DNA from: Pseudomonas sp. ABC1 | GTDB taxonomy: Bacteria > Pseudomonadota > Gammaproteobacteria > Pseudomonadales > Pseudomonadaceae | Direction of reading: 5' to 3' | Assembly (NCBI RefSeq): GCF_013395055.1 | Contig: NZ_CP058349.1 | Coordinates: 1,796,001 to 1,860,000, forward strand | DNA length: 64,000 bases | In this document: one piece after another, positions 28,162 to 38,200 of the stretch | How positions within the stretch are numbered: the first letter of the stretch is position 1 | Layout of the letters: each line of letters starts with the position of its first letter | Made by a program: the position numbers and the translations under genes | The notes under the pieces: generated by a model | Database searches by the model: none | What the model was told of the DNA's origin: nothing | The model's input: only the letters and a program-made list of their open reading frames with translations

Positions 28162-29054
28162 CCCATACTCCCCAATGCCCGGATGATTGCGATGAACCCC
28201 GGCCCCGCCAGGACCATCAGCAAAGCCGGAAACAGAAACAGCATCATGACCATCGACATCTTCGCCGACATCTTCGAGACCCGCTCCTGCAAGCTGGTCA
28301 TGCGTCGATCGTCGAGGATCGACTTCATCGCCTGCAGGGACGCCATCGCCCCGCCACCCTGGTGGATCAGTTGCTCGAGGATGGCGAAGCTGTCCGTCAC
28401 CTCGGGCACATCCAGCAATTGCGCGGCCTGGTGCAATTCGTCGCCCAGTTCGAGTCCGGCATCCACCCGCGTCAGGACCTGGCGCAACTCCGTCGACAGT
28501 TCCGGGACGATCCGCGCACTTTCCTGCACCAGCACACGCAGGGCCTGCTCCACCGTCATGCCCACTTCGAAGAGAATGCGCAACACCGGCAGCATCGTCG
28601 ACACATCCAGCGCCAGGCGCTGCTGACGGCTGGCCACGGCACGCACCAGCCAGCGCTTGGGTAGCAGGTAGCCGAGCCCCAGCGCGAACAGGATCGCCAT
28701 CCAGGCCTGCGGGTGGTGCCCGACTGACAGCCACTGGACGATGATCACCAGCAACGCCAGCAATACCGGGAACCCCAGTTGCACGGCACTGAACAGCATG
28801 CGCTGGCCCGGACGGCGCCAGCCCAGGCGGTCGAGCAGTTGCCGGGTATCTCCGTCCAGCCGACCGACCCTGGCCAGCAGTACGCCGCCCTGCAAATCGC
28901 GCAACACGGCATTGCCCTGTGCAGCACCACGCACACCGCTCTGACCGATGCGCTGACTGACCTGCCGCATCTGTATCCGCTCGCGCAGGTAGCTGCGCGC
29001 CAGCAGGAAGGAAGCGCAGAGCAACAGCAGGGAGCAGAGCAACAGGGGGTTCAT
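28158..29054 (-). CDS. tadC: TadC, inner-membrane platform protein
   Basis: The 298-residue protein is a T2SSF/GspF-domain protein with an N-terminal membrane segment, a pair near the middle (FSAVQLGFPVLLALLVIIVQW) and a C-terminal pair. ATGA overlaps link it to tadB and tadD. With TadB it forms the platform that the ATPase TadA drives. Confidence 0.92.
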   Translation of the reverse strand: MNPLLLCSLLLLCASFLLARSYLRERIQMRQVSQRIGQSGVRGAAQGNAVLRDLQGGVLLARVGRLDGDTRQLLDRLGWRRPGQRMLFSAVQLGFPVLLALLVIIVQWLSVGHHPQAWMAILFALGLGYLLPKRWLVRAVASRQQRLALDVSTMLPVLRILFEVGMTVEQALRVLVQESARIVPELSTELRQVLTRVDAGLELGDELHQAAQLLDVPEVTDSFAILEQLIHQGGGAMASLQAMKSILDDRRMTSLQERVSKMSAKMSMVMMLFLFPALLMVLAGPGFIAIIRALGSMG

Positions 29055-29926
29055 GCGATGCTCCTCATCATGCGCCACAGCAACAGGCTGCCGACGACCT
29101 GGAACAAAGCCGAGAACATCAGCACCCATTGCCCGGAGGGGTCGTTCCACATACCGAGGATGAACGCCGGATTGGTGAGGAAGATGTAGCAGGCCAGGGC
29201 GACTGGCAAAGCGCCGAGCAGGTAGGCGGTGATGCGGGTCTCCCCGGTCAGCGCACGCAACTGCCTGGAGCCCTTCTCGCGGTCGCGAATCAGCACGATC
29301 AGGCTCGCCAGCAGGTCGCTGGCGTTGCCGCCATAACGCTGGTTGACTCGCACGCCCAGCGCCAGGATGCGCAGCTCGTCACGCTCGTAGAGATCGGCGA
29401 AATCATCCATGGCCTCCTCCAGCGGCATGCCCCGCAGCACGTTGCGCGATGTCCGTGCGAAGGCCGAGCGCATCGGTTCGGTGCTGTCCTGCATGGCTGT
29501 CAGCAAGCCATCGGCCAGGGTACGTCCGGATTTCAGGCTGCGTATCACCTGGTCGAGCAGCGTCGGCAACTGCTCGACCATCCGCTGCAGGCGCCGGCGG
29601 TACCGCAGTGTCAGCCAGATCCGCAGCAATACCGGCGCCAGTAGCAGGATCAGGATGAACAACGGCCAGTTTCCCAACAGTGCGCTCAACGCCAGCACCG
29701 CCAACAGGAAGAACGGCACGAGCCGTACACTGAGGCTCTGCATATCCAGCCCGGCCCGCAGCAGTTCACGCTGCAACCAGGGGAAGCGCAGCGTGCGCCG
29801 CTCGGGGTCGGACTCCTGCAAGCGCCCCAGCATCTGCACGGACGCCACCTGGCGACGGCCACGGCGCCACAGCAGCAGCGCCCAGGCCAGCAGCACCAGG
29901 GCCAGCAACCCGAGCAGCGGCGTCAT
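29051..29926 (-). CDS. tadB: TadB, inner-membrane platform protein
   Basis: The 291-residue T2SSF-domain protein has hydrophobic segments at the N-terminus, ~75-115 and the C-terminus. The cytosolic core LLDQVIRSLKSGRTLADGL and LGVRVNQRYGGNASDLL are typical of TadB. It is coupled by ATGA to tadA upstream and tadC downstream. Confidence 0.92.
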   Translation of the reverse strand: MTPLLGLLALVLLAWALLLWRRGRRQVASVQMLGRLQESDPERRTLRFPWLQRELLRAGLDMQSLSVRLVPFFLLAVLALSALLGNWPLFILILLLAPVLLRIWLTLRYRRRLQRMVEQLPTLLDQVIRSLKSGRTLADGLLTAMQDSTEPMRSAFARTSRNVLRGMPLEEAMDDFADLYERDELRILALGVRVNQRYGGNASDLLASLIVLIRDREKGSRQLRALTGETRITAYLLGALPVALACYIFLTNPAFILGMWNDPSGQWVLMFSALFQVVGSLLLWRMMRSIA

Positions 29927-31179
29927 CGGATGCCTCCCGCATGCTCGCCGCGCAGCTTCTCGCTCGCAGGGTTCGCCGCCTCGCGCAGGAACAGGTTCTG
30001 GTTGCGCCGGTCCAGGCGGAACAGGGTGTTGGTGACGAAGATGCCCTCGCGCACATCGACCACTTCGAGAATCTCGCTGACACAACGGCGGCCATCGGCC
30101 AGCCGGGTCAATTGCACCACCATGTCGATGGCGGCGCAGATGGTCTGGCGCATGGTGCGCTCGGGTACCTGGATGCCGGACATGCCCACCAGGCTCTCCA
30201 GCCGCAGCAGGGCATCCTGGGCGCTGTTGGCATGCAGGGTACTCATGGAGCCGTCGTGCCCGGTGTTCATCGCCGCCAGCACGTCGAGCACTTCCACACC
30301 GCGAATCTCGCCCAGGATGATGCGGTCCGGGCGCATGCGCAGGGCATTGCGCACCAGGGCGCGCGCCGTCACTTCGCCGTGGCCATCGGCGTTCGGCGGG
30401 CGTGTTTCCAGGCGCACCACATGGGCATGCCCCAGTTGCAGTTCGGCGGTGTCCTCGATGGTGACGATACGCTCACGGGGCGAAATGAACTGGCTCAGCA
30501 GGTTCAGCAAGGTGGTCTTGCCGGTGCCCGTGCCGCCGCTGACCAGAATGTTGCTGCGCCGCTGCACGGCGAATTCGAGAAAATCCAGCATCTCCACACT
30601 GAGGGAGCGCGAGGCCAGCAGGTCGGCGCCCTTGTGCATGTCCTTGCGGAACTTGCGCACCGACAGGCAAGGGCCGTCCAGCGCCACCGGCGGAATCACC
30701 GCATTCACCCGGCTGCCATCGGGCAAGCGCGCATCGACCATCGGCGACGATTCGTCCAGCCGCCGCCCGAGCGGCGCCAGGATGCGCTGGATAACCCGCA
30801 GCAAGTGGCTGTCATCCATGAAGCGCAAGCCACTCTGGTGCAGCACGCCGGCTCGCTCGATAAAGATGTTCAGCGGGCCGTTGACGAGGATCTCCGTCAC
30901 GCTCGCGTCCCGCAGCAGCACCTCCAGCGGGCCGAAACCGGTCAGTTCGTCGACCAGTTCCTCGGTCAGTTGGTCGACCTCGTAGCGCGATATCGCCAGT
31001 TGCCGGCGCCTGATGTACTCCCCGCACTTGTCCGCGACGAAGCGGCTCAACAGCGGCCTGGGGCTTTCCAGCAGGTTCTCGCTCTCGTCCTCCAGCGCCT
31101 CGATGATGTGCCGGTGCAACGCCGACTTCAGTGCCAGGGCCTCATTGCCCGTGGCCGGCCCGACACCCGCCCCGTTCAT
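29923..31179 (-). CDS. tadA: TadA/CpaF secretion ATPase
   Basis: The 418-residue cytosolic ATPase powers Flp pilus assembly. Walker A is GGTGTGKTT; the aspartate box (TIEDTAELQL), Walker B region (RIILGEIRGVEVLDVL) and His box (MSTLHANS) of type II/IV secretion ATPases are intact. The N-terminal all-beta domain contains VTEILVNGPLNIFIER. The start lies in an ATGA overlap with tadZ. Confidence 0.95.
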   Translation of the reverse strand: MNGAGVGPATGNEALALKSALHRHIIEALEDESENLLESPRPLLSRFVADKCGEYIRRRQLAISRYEVDQLTEELVDELTGFGPLEVLLRDASVTEILVNGPLNIFIERAGVLHQSGLRFMDDSHLLRVIQRILAPLGRRLDESSPMVDARLPDGSRVNAVIPPVALDGPCLSVRKFRKDMHKGADLLASRSLSVEMLDFLEFAVQRRSNILVSGGTGTGKTTLLNLLSQFISPRERIVTIEDTAELQLGHAHVVRLETRPPNADGHGEVTARALVRNALRMRPDRIILGEIRGVEVLDVLAAMNTGHDGSMSTLHANSAQDALLRLESLVGMSGIQVPERTMRQTICAAIDMVVQLTRLADGRRCVSEILEVVDVREGIFVTNTLFRLDRRNQNLFLREAANPASEKLRGEHAGGIR

Positions 31180-32372
31180 CCGCGCATCCTCTCGAACAGA
31201 CGCTGCATCACCGTCGCGCCCTGGCGACAGCCCTCGCACCCTTCCGCCACGCCCAGGGCCAGGCGCCCCAGTGCCCGGCTCAGGGCATTTCGCGGCGCCC
31301 GCTCGGCCAGCGCCTGCCCCTGGTTGCGCGCGGCCAGGCGCAGTTCGCTTTCCTGGGGCAACGCGTGCACGCATTGCAGTTCGAAGGTGTGCAGCAGCGA
31401 CTGGGCGTCCGGCGCCACGTTGTCGAGGTAGCGGTCAACCACCAGTTGCGCCGCTTCCAGATTCACGCCGCGCTCCTGCCAGTGGCGAATCTGCTCCAGG
31501 TTGCGCCGGCAGCCCGACACGCTCTGGTCCGCATACCAGTAGAGCTTCTGCGAGTTGATCAGCAAGGTGCGCACCGCATCGCTCGGCGGCTGCCCGCACA
31601 GGTTGATGATGACCTGGGCGAAGTTCTGCCGCAGCACGCCCAGCAGCAGGTAGAGTTCCGCCGAACCGTACTGGGCGATCGGCCCATCGGCAGCCACCAG
31701 CCCGAGCAGGCGCAGGCCTGTGGGATGGCGGGCGAAGGCGCTTTCGATCAGGCCGGCGTCCAGCCTGCGGATATTGCGCAAGGCATCGCCGAAGCTGAAG
31801 GTCGCCTCCACCCCCAGCGATTGCAGCCCCTCGCCGGGCGGCATGCCGATGTCCACCAGCAGCGTCGGCCGACCGCACAGCGCCACGGCATGTGCCACCT
31901 GACTGACGATCAGCCCCGCATCGGCATCGGCATCGGCGCTGTAGAACAGGCTGATGCGCCCTTGTCCGCGCCGTTCCGGCAGGGCTGGCAGGCGTTGGCA
32001 CAAGCGCCGGACCAGCCCGCCGATCTCACTGCCGCGCAGACCGTAGGAAATGAAGTCGCGAGCGCCGGCGCGCATCGCGCCAATCACCAGTTGATTGTCG
32101 AAACCGTCGCCGATGGCCACCACCGAGACCAGCGGGCGCGCCTCCAGCAAGCCCTCGATCAGCGAGCACTGGGACGTGCTCTGCTCGAAGGAAATCTCCA
32201 CGAACACCAGCCGCGCCGGGGTGACATCCAGCAAGCCCAGCAACTCATCCAGGTCCTGCCCCGCCCGCAGCAATTGCCCCTGGGCCGTCAGGGCCTCCTG
32301 CAGCCAGTCGATTTCCGTCTCCGGGCGTACCGCGACAAGAAAGGTGTCGTCCATCTCCACACCCCCACTCAT
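31176..32372 (-). CDS. tadZ: TadZ/CpaE pilus localisation protein, degenerate P-loop
   Basis: The 398-residue protein has a receiver-like N-terminal domain (~1-130) and a MinD/ParA-like domain. Where active family members have a Lys-rich deviant Walker A, this protein reads FYSADADADAGLIVSQVA, with no lysine, so ATP hydrolysis is doubtful; LLVDIGMPPGEGLQSLG corresponds to the next conserved strand. TadZ recruits TadA to the pole in other systems. I use the ATG that overlaps the rcpA stop. Confidence 0.85.
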   Translation of the reverse strand: MSGGVEMDDTFLVAVRPETEIDWLQEALTAQGQLLRAGQDLDELLGLLDVTPARLVFVEISFEQSTSQCSLIEGLLEARPLVSVVAIGDGFDNQLVIGAMRAGARDFISYGLRGSEIGGLVRRLCQRLPALPERRGQGRISLFYSADADADAGLIVSQVAHAVALCGRPTLLVDIGMPPGEGLQSLGVEATFSFGDALRNIRRLDAGLIESAFARHPTGLRLLGLVAADGPIAQYGSAELYLLLGVLRQNFAQVIINLCGQPPSDAVRTLLINSQKLYWYADQSVSGCRRNLEQIRHWQERGVNLEAAQLVVDRYLDNVAPDAQSLLHTFELQCVHALPQESELRLAARNQGQALAERAPRNALSRALGRLALGVAEGCEGCRQGATVMQRLFERMRG

Positions 32373-33613
32373 TGGGACAGCCCGTTGAAGCGGTCGAAAC
32401 GACCGTCCTCGAGGAACAGCAGCTTGAACGCGTTAGGGTCATAGCGGCGTAGCGCCTCACCGGGCAACTCCGGCAGGGTGGCATCTGCGGCCAGCGGCTG
32501 GACCAGGTGGGGCGTGACGATCATCAGCAGCTCCTTGTCCTCGCGCTGGATGCTCGAAGAGCGGAACAGCGCCCCCAGCACCGGAACGCTGCCCAGCCCC
32601 GGCAGCTTCTCCACCACCGACTGGTTGCGGGTGTTGATCAGCCCACCGATGACGAAGCTCTCCCCATCGGCCAGGGACACGGTGGTGTCGGTACGCCGAA
32701 CCAGCAACGCTGGCACCGTGATGCCCTGGATCACCACACCGTTGGTGTAATCCAGCTCGCTGACCTCGGGCGCCACTTTCAGGGTGATGCGTCCCCGGTC
32801 GATCACCGTCGGTGTCAGGCTCAGGCGGACACCGAATTCCTTGTATTCGATGCTGATGGTATCGCTACCGGTACTCGGCACCGGGATCGGTACTTCGCCC
32901 CCGGCCAGGAAGCTGGCGGTCTGGCCACTGAGGGCCACCAGGCTCGGACGCGCCAGGGTATAGGCGAAGCCGCTGCCCTCCAAAGCGTTCAGGGCCATGA
33001 GGAACTGACGACTGCCACCACCAAAAAGAATATTAAAACCGCTCTCGACCAGCGGCGTAGAAGTCGTGACGCCACCAATCCCACCGACAGGAACGGAGGG
33101 CAGCGTATTACTGCCAGGGGAGCCAAACAGGAAGTTATTCGAAGAGGTGCCAAACAGACGAATGCCAACCTCTTTGACCTTGGTCCGACTGACCTCGACA
33201 AAACGCACATCGGCCTGCACCTGGCTGGGCAGTGACTCATAGCGCTGGAGCTGGGGCGGATTGGCCAGTGCCTGCACCGCCGCCCCGCGTACGAACACCA
33301 TGCTCTGGCGTGGCACGCTGGAGCAGTCGGTCCAGATGCTCAGGTTGGTCACCCCGCCCTGCCGACCGACCAGCAGGAAAGCGTCACGGCTGGTCAGGTT
33401 GACGTCCGCCACCGCCGGATCGCCCACCGCCAGCCGCTTGATCGGCACCGGTAGGCGCAGTTCCTGCTGCATGCCCTGGGCGATCTCCAGGGTCGCCGCC
33501 TCGGCCTGCAACCCCGCACAGCCCGGCGGCGGCGCAGCCTGGGCCACCCCAACCAGTGCACAGCACCCCGCCAACAGCCATCCCATGCGTGACATACGGC
33601 TTATCTCGCTCAT
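32369..33613 (-). CDS. rcpA: RcpA/CpaC outer-membrane secretin of the Tad pilus
   Basis: The 414-residue protein has a signal peptide (ending AQA), a BON/pilus-N domain (RLAVGDPAVADVNLTSRDAFLLVG) and a secretin domain ending in the signature VPVLGALFRSSSIQREDKELLMIVTP. It forms the outer-membrane pore for the pilus. The stretch coding residues ~145-205 (about 33000-33180) is visibly less GC-rich than the rest, suggesting local exchange. Confidence 0.93.
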   Translation of the reverse strand: MSEISRMSRMGWLLAGCCALVGVAQAAPPPGCAGLQAEAATLEIAQGMQQELRLPVPIKRLAVGDPAVADVNLTSRDAFLLVGRQGGVTNLSIWTDCSSVPRQSMVFVRGAAVQALANPPQLQRYESLPSQVQADVRFVEVSRTKVKEVGIRLFGTSSNNFLFGSPGSNTLPSVPVGGIGGVTTSTPLVESGFNILFGGGSRQFLMALNALEGSGFAYTLARPSLVALSGQTASFLAGGEVPIPVPSTGSDTISIEYKEFGVRLSLTPTVIDRGRITLKVAPEVSELDYTNGVVIQGITVPALLVRRTDTTVSLADGESFVIGGLINTRNQSVVEKLPGLGSVPVLGALFRSSSIQREDKELLMIVTPHLVQPLAADATLPELPGEALRRYDPNAFKLLFLEDGRFDRFNGLSQ

Positions 33614-33627
33614 GATCGGTCCTTCGT

Positions 33628-34584
33628 TCAGAAGTTCTGCCGGGAAACCTCGGCGCCTCGGTGCACCTCGATCGCATTGGAACGTGCAGGCGCTGCCGCA
33701 GACTTCGAGGGAGCCGGGCGGGCAACGGGGCGCGCCGCCAACTTTTCGAAGCGAATCAGTTGCCGGGCCATTTCATCCACGTCCCTGGCGGTGGGTGCGC
33801 CCGCATAGTGTTTGGCCAACAGTTGTTCGTCGGCACTGCGCACGGCCAGGCGCAACGTGCCCGCCCCCGAGGCCAGCATAAAGCGCGTCACCAGCACCTC
33901 GGGCACCGCCAGCACCACCGTGCGCGGCGCATCCCGGCGAGCGGTCGCGGCCTCCTTGCCCTTCTCGGCCTCGTCCACCACCGGTTGCACCGGCTTACCG
34001 TCGAGGGAGGTGCCCAGCGCCTTGCCGTAGCTGAGTACACGCAGGCCAGGCACCACCACCTGGGCGGTCTGCTCGGGGTTGTCATCGGTTTTCTTGGCAT
34101 AGAGCAGCAGGTCGACATAATCGCCGGGGGTCACATGACCTCCCACGCCGATCACCTCGTCCACGGCAATCGCCAGGGCACGCTCATTGGGACGGATCAT
34201 CCGCGACAGCGGGCCGCCCTGTTCGAAGTGGCTGCCGTGGGCCAGGGTTCCGGCGGGAATATCAAACCAGACACTGCGCCCGACCAGTTCCTCGACGGTG
34301 GAGAAACTGCCCACGGGCACGATGCGCAATTGCTCGATGGCGAGGTCTTCCGCCACCAGCGCCACATGAGGACGAATGCCTCGGACGAACACGACGACAG
34401 GTTTGCGCTGCTCCTGCTCGACACGTTCACGCACCTGCTCGAACGACGGCATGGTGGTTTCAGTACTGGCGGGAAGACGGTCTTCCGGCGCGGGTACGCG
34501 GCTCAGCGCAAGCCCCCAATAACCCGCGAACAGGGCTGCCACGAACAGCACCAGAGAAAGGAAAAGATTGGCGCGACCACTCAT
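33628..34584 (-). CDS. rcpC: RcpC/CpaB pilus assembly protein
   Basis: The 318-residue protein has one N-terminal membrane segment (LFLSLVLFVAALFAGYWGLAL), then an SAF-type domain (GRSVWFDIPAGTLAHGSHFEQG, ALAIAVDEVIGVGGHVTPGDYVDLLL) characteristic of CpaB/RcpC. It is proposed to gate or stabilise the secretin channel. It is the first gene of the minus-strand tad operon and is divergent from flp. Confidence 0.92.
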   Translation of the reverse strand: MSGRANLFLSLVLFVAALFAGYWGLALSRVPAPEDRLPASTETTMPSFEQVRERVEQEQRKPVVVFVRGIRPHVALVAEDLAIEQLRIVPVGSFSTVEELVGRSVWFDIPAGTLAHGSHFEQGGPLSRMIRPNERALAIAVDEVIGVGGHVTPGDYVDLLLYAKKTDDNPEQTAQVVVPGLRVLSYGKALGTSLDGKPVQPVVDEAEKGKEAATARRDAPRTVVLAVPEVLVTRFMLASGAGTLRLAVRSADEQLLAKHYAGAPTARDVDEMARQLIRFEKLAARPVARPAPSKSAAAPARSNAIEVHRGAEVSRQNF

Positions 34585-34841
34585 AAGACTGCTCTCCCTG
34601 CATATCCAGCCCGCATCACCGGAAAACTTCCAGGCCTGCCTGGTGCGCATGACGCGCCCAAGGATACCGACAGCCAACCTGGCCGGTCGTTCACGGCCCC
34701 AGCGGCACTGGCAACACGATGCTACTTCATCGTGCAGAACCGTCCATATATGCACTTGGATATAGTCGGATAATACTATTTACGCGTTACATTTAATGGC
34801 CAACAATCAAGACTCGACAGATACCCTCAAGGACGTACGCC
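34585..34841. promoter_or_regulatory. Divergent promoter region between rcpC and flp
   Basis: The 257 bases between the divergent starts become AT-rich near flp (34735-34800). Two short elements recur elsewhere in the island: TGGATATA at 34757-34764 also appears, on the coding strand, 113 bases before the SD-repeat adhesin (47644-47651), and ACTATTTAC at 34774-34782 also appears at 47824-47832 before the tadE trio. Both are candidates for PprB or core-promoter sites, but I know no established PprB motif to compare with. Confidence 0.4.
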
Positions 34842-35039
34842 ATGAAAGATCTCATTACGCTGTGCTATATAAAAAGCAGGCTGTTTCTGAAGCGCGAGGA
34901 CGGGGCTTCGGCTATTGAGTATGGGATTATTGCGGGACTTATTGCCGTAGTAATTATCGCAGCCGCAGCAGCGATAGGAACTGATGTAAAAGAGATATTC
35001 GAGAAAATCAGCACGGACTTAAGCGCGGCCTCAGCGTAA
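34842..35039 (+). CDS. flp: Flp type IVb pilin
   Basis: The 65-residue prepilin has a 21-residue leader ending in Gly; cleavage before ASAIEY puts Glu at +5 and Tyr at +6, the Flp hallmark. The hydrophobic helix GIIAGLIAVVIIAAAAAIG follows. AAGGA lies eight bases before the ATG. FppA should process it and TadA/B/C polymerise it into adhesive bundle-forming pili. The coding sequence is markedly AT-richer than its surroundings. Confidence 0.96.
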   Translation: MKDLITLCYIKSRLFLKREDGASAIEYGIIAGLIAVVIIAAAAAIGTDVKEIFEKISTDLSAASA

Positions 35040-35046
35040 TCAAAAA

Positions 35047-35142
35047 TACGCAGGATGGGTCGAGCGTAGCGACACCCATCATTTAACGGGTTATCAAGAC
35101 CGCAATGATTGGTATCACCTTCGGCTCAACCCATCCTACGTA
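35047..35142. repeat. Inverted repeat between flp and the glycosyltransferase gene
   Basis: Two 19-base arms, 35047-35065 and 35124-35142, are complementary at 17 positions (core CAGGATGGGT...). The left arm also folds locally (GATGGGT / ACCCATC, 35054-35080). It lies exactly where flp and the minus-strand operon converge, so it may end transcription from both sides. The sequence resembles a widespread intergenic repeat built on AGGATGGGT. Confidence 0.55.
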
Positions 35143-35217
35143 TTATCGACGAATAAGAAACACGCTGAGCGAAAACCAGCCTGGCGTTATAGCCATTAAT
35201 TAATTACGCCACCAAAA

Positions 35218-38200
35218 TCAATAGCACGTGATGACTTCACGCCAACTTTCCAATATACGGTTTTCATCGATACAACCCCGTTCATAAGCTTCCTGTGACA
35301 TGGTCTGCAACCGTTCTGGCGCGGAAATGACCTCACCCAACATTTGGGCAGCCACTTCGATATCCCCATCGGCAATCAATAACCCATTGCGCCCGTGCTC
35401 GATCATGCTCGCCGGCCCGTAGGGAATGTCATAAGCCAGCACCGGGCAGCCGTGGTTCAGGCTTTCCTGAACCGCCAGGGAGAACGCCTCGCGGCGGCTG
35501 GTGAGCAGGGAGAAACTCGCCCGATCGAGGATGTCCCCGACGTTCTCGACGTACCCCATCAATCTGACCTGCCCCTGCAAACCCAATGCATCGATCTGCG
35601 CCTTGATCGCCTGACGTTGATCGCCTTCGCCATAGATATGCAAGCGCTTGCCCGGATGCCGTTGCAGCAACCTGACCATGATCTGCAGCATGTCCTCGAT
35701 GCGTTTTTCCACCGCCAGGCGCACGAAGGCCACCAGCAGGTCGGGATCACGCGAATGGAAGTCCACCCGTGCCACCCGTTCGCCGAGGTGGGGAATCGCC
35801 TTCAACGCATAGGAGGCCTGGGGAAAGCGCAGCCGCAGGTCATCGCGCTGCTGCGCGGTCAGCACCACACAGGCATCCACGTCCTGACCGGTCAGGGCGG
35901 CGCGGTAATGGCCGTTTAGCCGCCCGGTCAACAGGTCATCCTGCCCCGCGCCTATATGGCAACTGTGGATGATGGACACCAGACGTTGCCGCCGCTGCCG
36001 CTTCAATTCGCACAGGGGCCGATACCAGGCACGGTGTTTGTCGATCAGGAATACATTGTCCTGCGTGGCGACCAGGCGCGTCAGCCACCAGCCGGCAAGA
36101 CCGTCTTCAGCATCGAAACTCGCATGGGGCAAGCCATCTTCGTTGAGCAACAGGATGCGCGTGAGGCTGCCACTCTGCGCCTGCCAGAACCGAATCAGAC
36201 GCACACGCCCCTGTGGCGTGAAACCATCCTCGCGCACCACACGACCCTGCTCATCGAGCTGCTGTGAAAGCGCCAGTTGCCCAAAGCGATTGAAGTGGTC
36301 GCGGCGGATCTTCTTGCCCTGGGCGAAGTGGTTGATATAGGCCAGTCGCTGCCGGTTCTCATCACGCCAGACCACATACATCAGCAGCCGCCCCTGCTCG
36401 TCATGCACACGCAGGTGCGCGCGCTGCGCCACCGCTTGCTGCGTCCAGCCTGGCTGCCAGGGCAACGTGGCCGGTGGCAGGCCTTCGCCTTCGGCTATCC
36501 GCAGGAGGTCTTCGTAGAGGTTGAACAACGCCACCCGCTCATCCACCCAACCAATGCGCTGGTAGTGCGCCCAGTTCTCCATCACCGACAGATTGAGCTT
36601 GAGGCTGAGGACCCTGGGCACGATCCCCAGGTGCTTCACGAACAGATTGGCGCGCTTGAGCGCAGAGCGCTCGATGCCGGTCAGGCGCGTACCGAAATCC
36701 TCATTGCAGAAATAGCAGTGGCGATCCTCTCCTTCGGGCACAGAAGCGTCTGCCACAGGGGCATCCGCCAACGCCCGCCCAGTGTCCGCTTGCCCCAGGT
36801 ATTTCCAGTAGGCCACGTAGCCGGACAGGTAGTGCTCGACATCGTCGATGCGCACCCGGTAGCTGTGATGGCGAATGAAGCAACTGCCGACGATTCGCCC
36901 AGGGTTCTGGAAGAACATCGCCAGCTCCGGCCAGAAGAAACCGTTGAGCAGGTAGCGCGCCCGATGCTCCAGCGCTCGCTGGAAGGTTTTCAGGTCGAAG
37001 CCATCCAGCAGGTGGACCATCTGCGGGTCGCCCTGGATACGCTCGATCATGCTCCGCGCCGCCATCATCAGCTCCAGCAGCGTCGGGTAGGTGGTGATGC
37101 GTTCGAGCACGAACCCCAGGTGATCGCGCACATTGTCCAGGCCGAAACGGTAATAGCGCGCGCGTGGCCGATAGCGTGTCAGCTCGTTCACGCAATAGCC
37201 CAGCCAATGGTCGTGGGCCTGCCAGTGGCGGGCAGCGATGAAATGGTCGAAGGCCCGTTCGACCGCCGCCAGCCAGCGCTCGTCCTGGGTCAGGCCATAG
37301 AGCCGGACCAGGGCGAACGCGGCCTCGCCGTCGTAATAGATGATGCGCGTCTCTTCCTTGACGGACAGTCCGGGGCAATCGAGCACATGCACGAATGCAC
37401 CGCTGTCCGGCTTCTGCATGAACAGGATGCCCCGGGCCAGCGCCTCCATCAGCGGCAGGTAGCGCCGGTTGCCGGTCAGTTCGGTGTACTTCACCAGTGC
37501 CAGGATGCTGACCGCGTTGCCGCCCAGCTTGATCTCGTCGCCGGTGTCGCGCAGGAACGCCGCCTGGCTGCCGTCCGCCAGTACATGGGGATGGATCAGG
37601 CGACGTTGCAGGTAATCCAGTGCCCGCTCGATGGCCTGCAACTGCGCCGGCAGACGCTCCAGCTCCCAGCCCTCCAGCAAGGCATAGGTGGAGCTGGCGT
37701 GGCGCAAGGCGTTGTAGGTCGGGATGGGCCGGTCGAAACAGGGAAACCAGCCATAGTCATAGGCACCGCTGGCCGTGACCTGGCGCGCCAGGTAGTCCGT
37801 GGCGCTGTCGATCAGGGCCCGTACCAGGCGCTCGCCCCAGTCCGGCACCTGGCGGTAGCCGGCGTACGGCCCCTGGTGCTCGATAAGGTGGACGCAACGG
37901 GCATCAGCGAACACGGCGCGGGTGGTGAAGGTCCAGATCGGCTCGTCCGCCCGTTGCGGCCAGGACAGTGCCCGACCAAAGCGCTGCTTGGCATAGCGAG
38001 CGAGGTTGGCGTCATTGGCCACGGCATGCTCGAAACGGTTGTCGTACAGCAGGGCATTGGCGCCGAGTTCCTCTTCCAGCAGAGCGATGGAAAAATCTTC
38101 CGTCAGGGCCAGGCCGTACCTCAGGTAATTGCGCTTGGTCGTGCGCAGGCAGGCCTCCAGCTGTGCCCAGCTCCACTCGCGCACCTGGTCGACCCGATCC

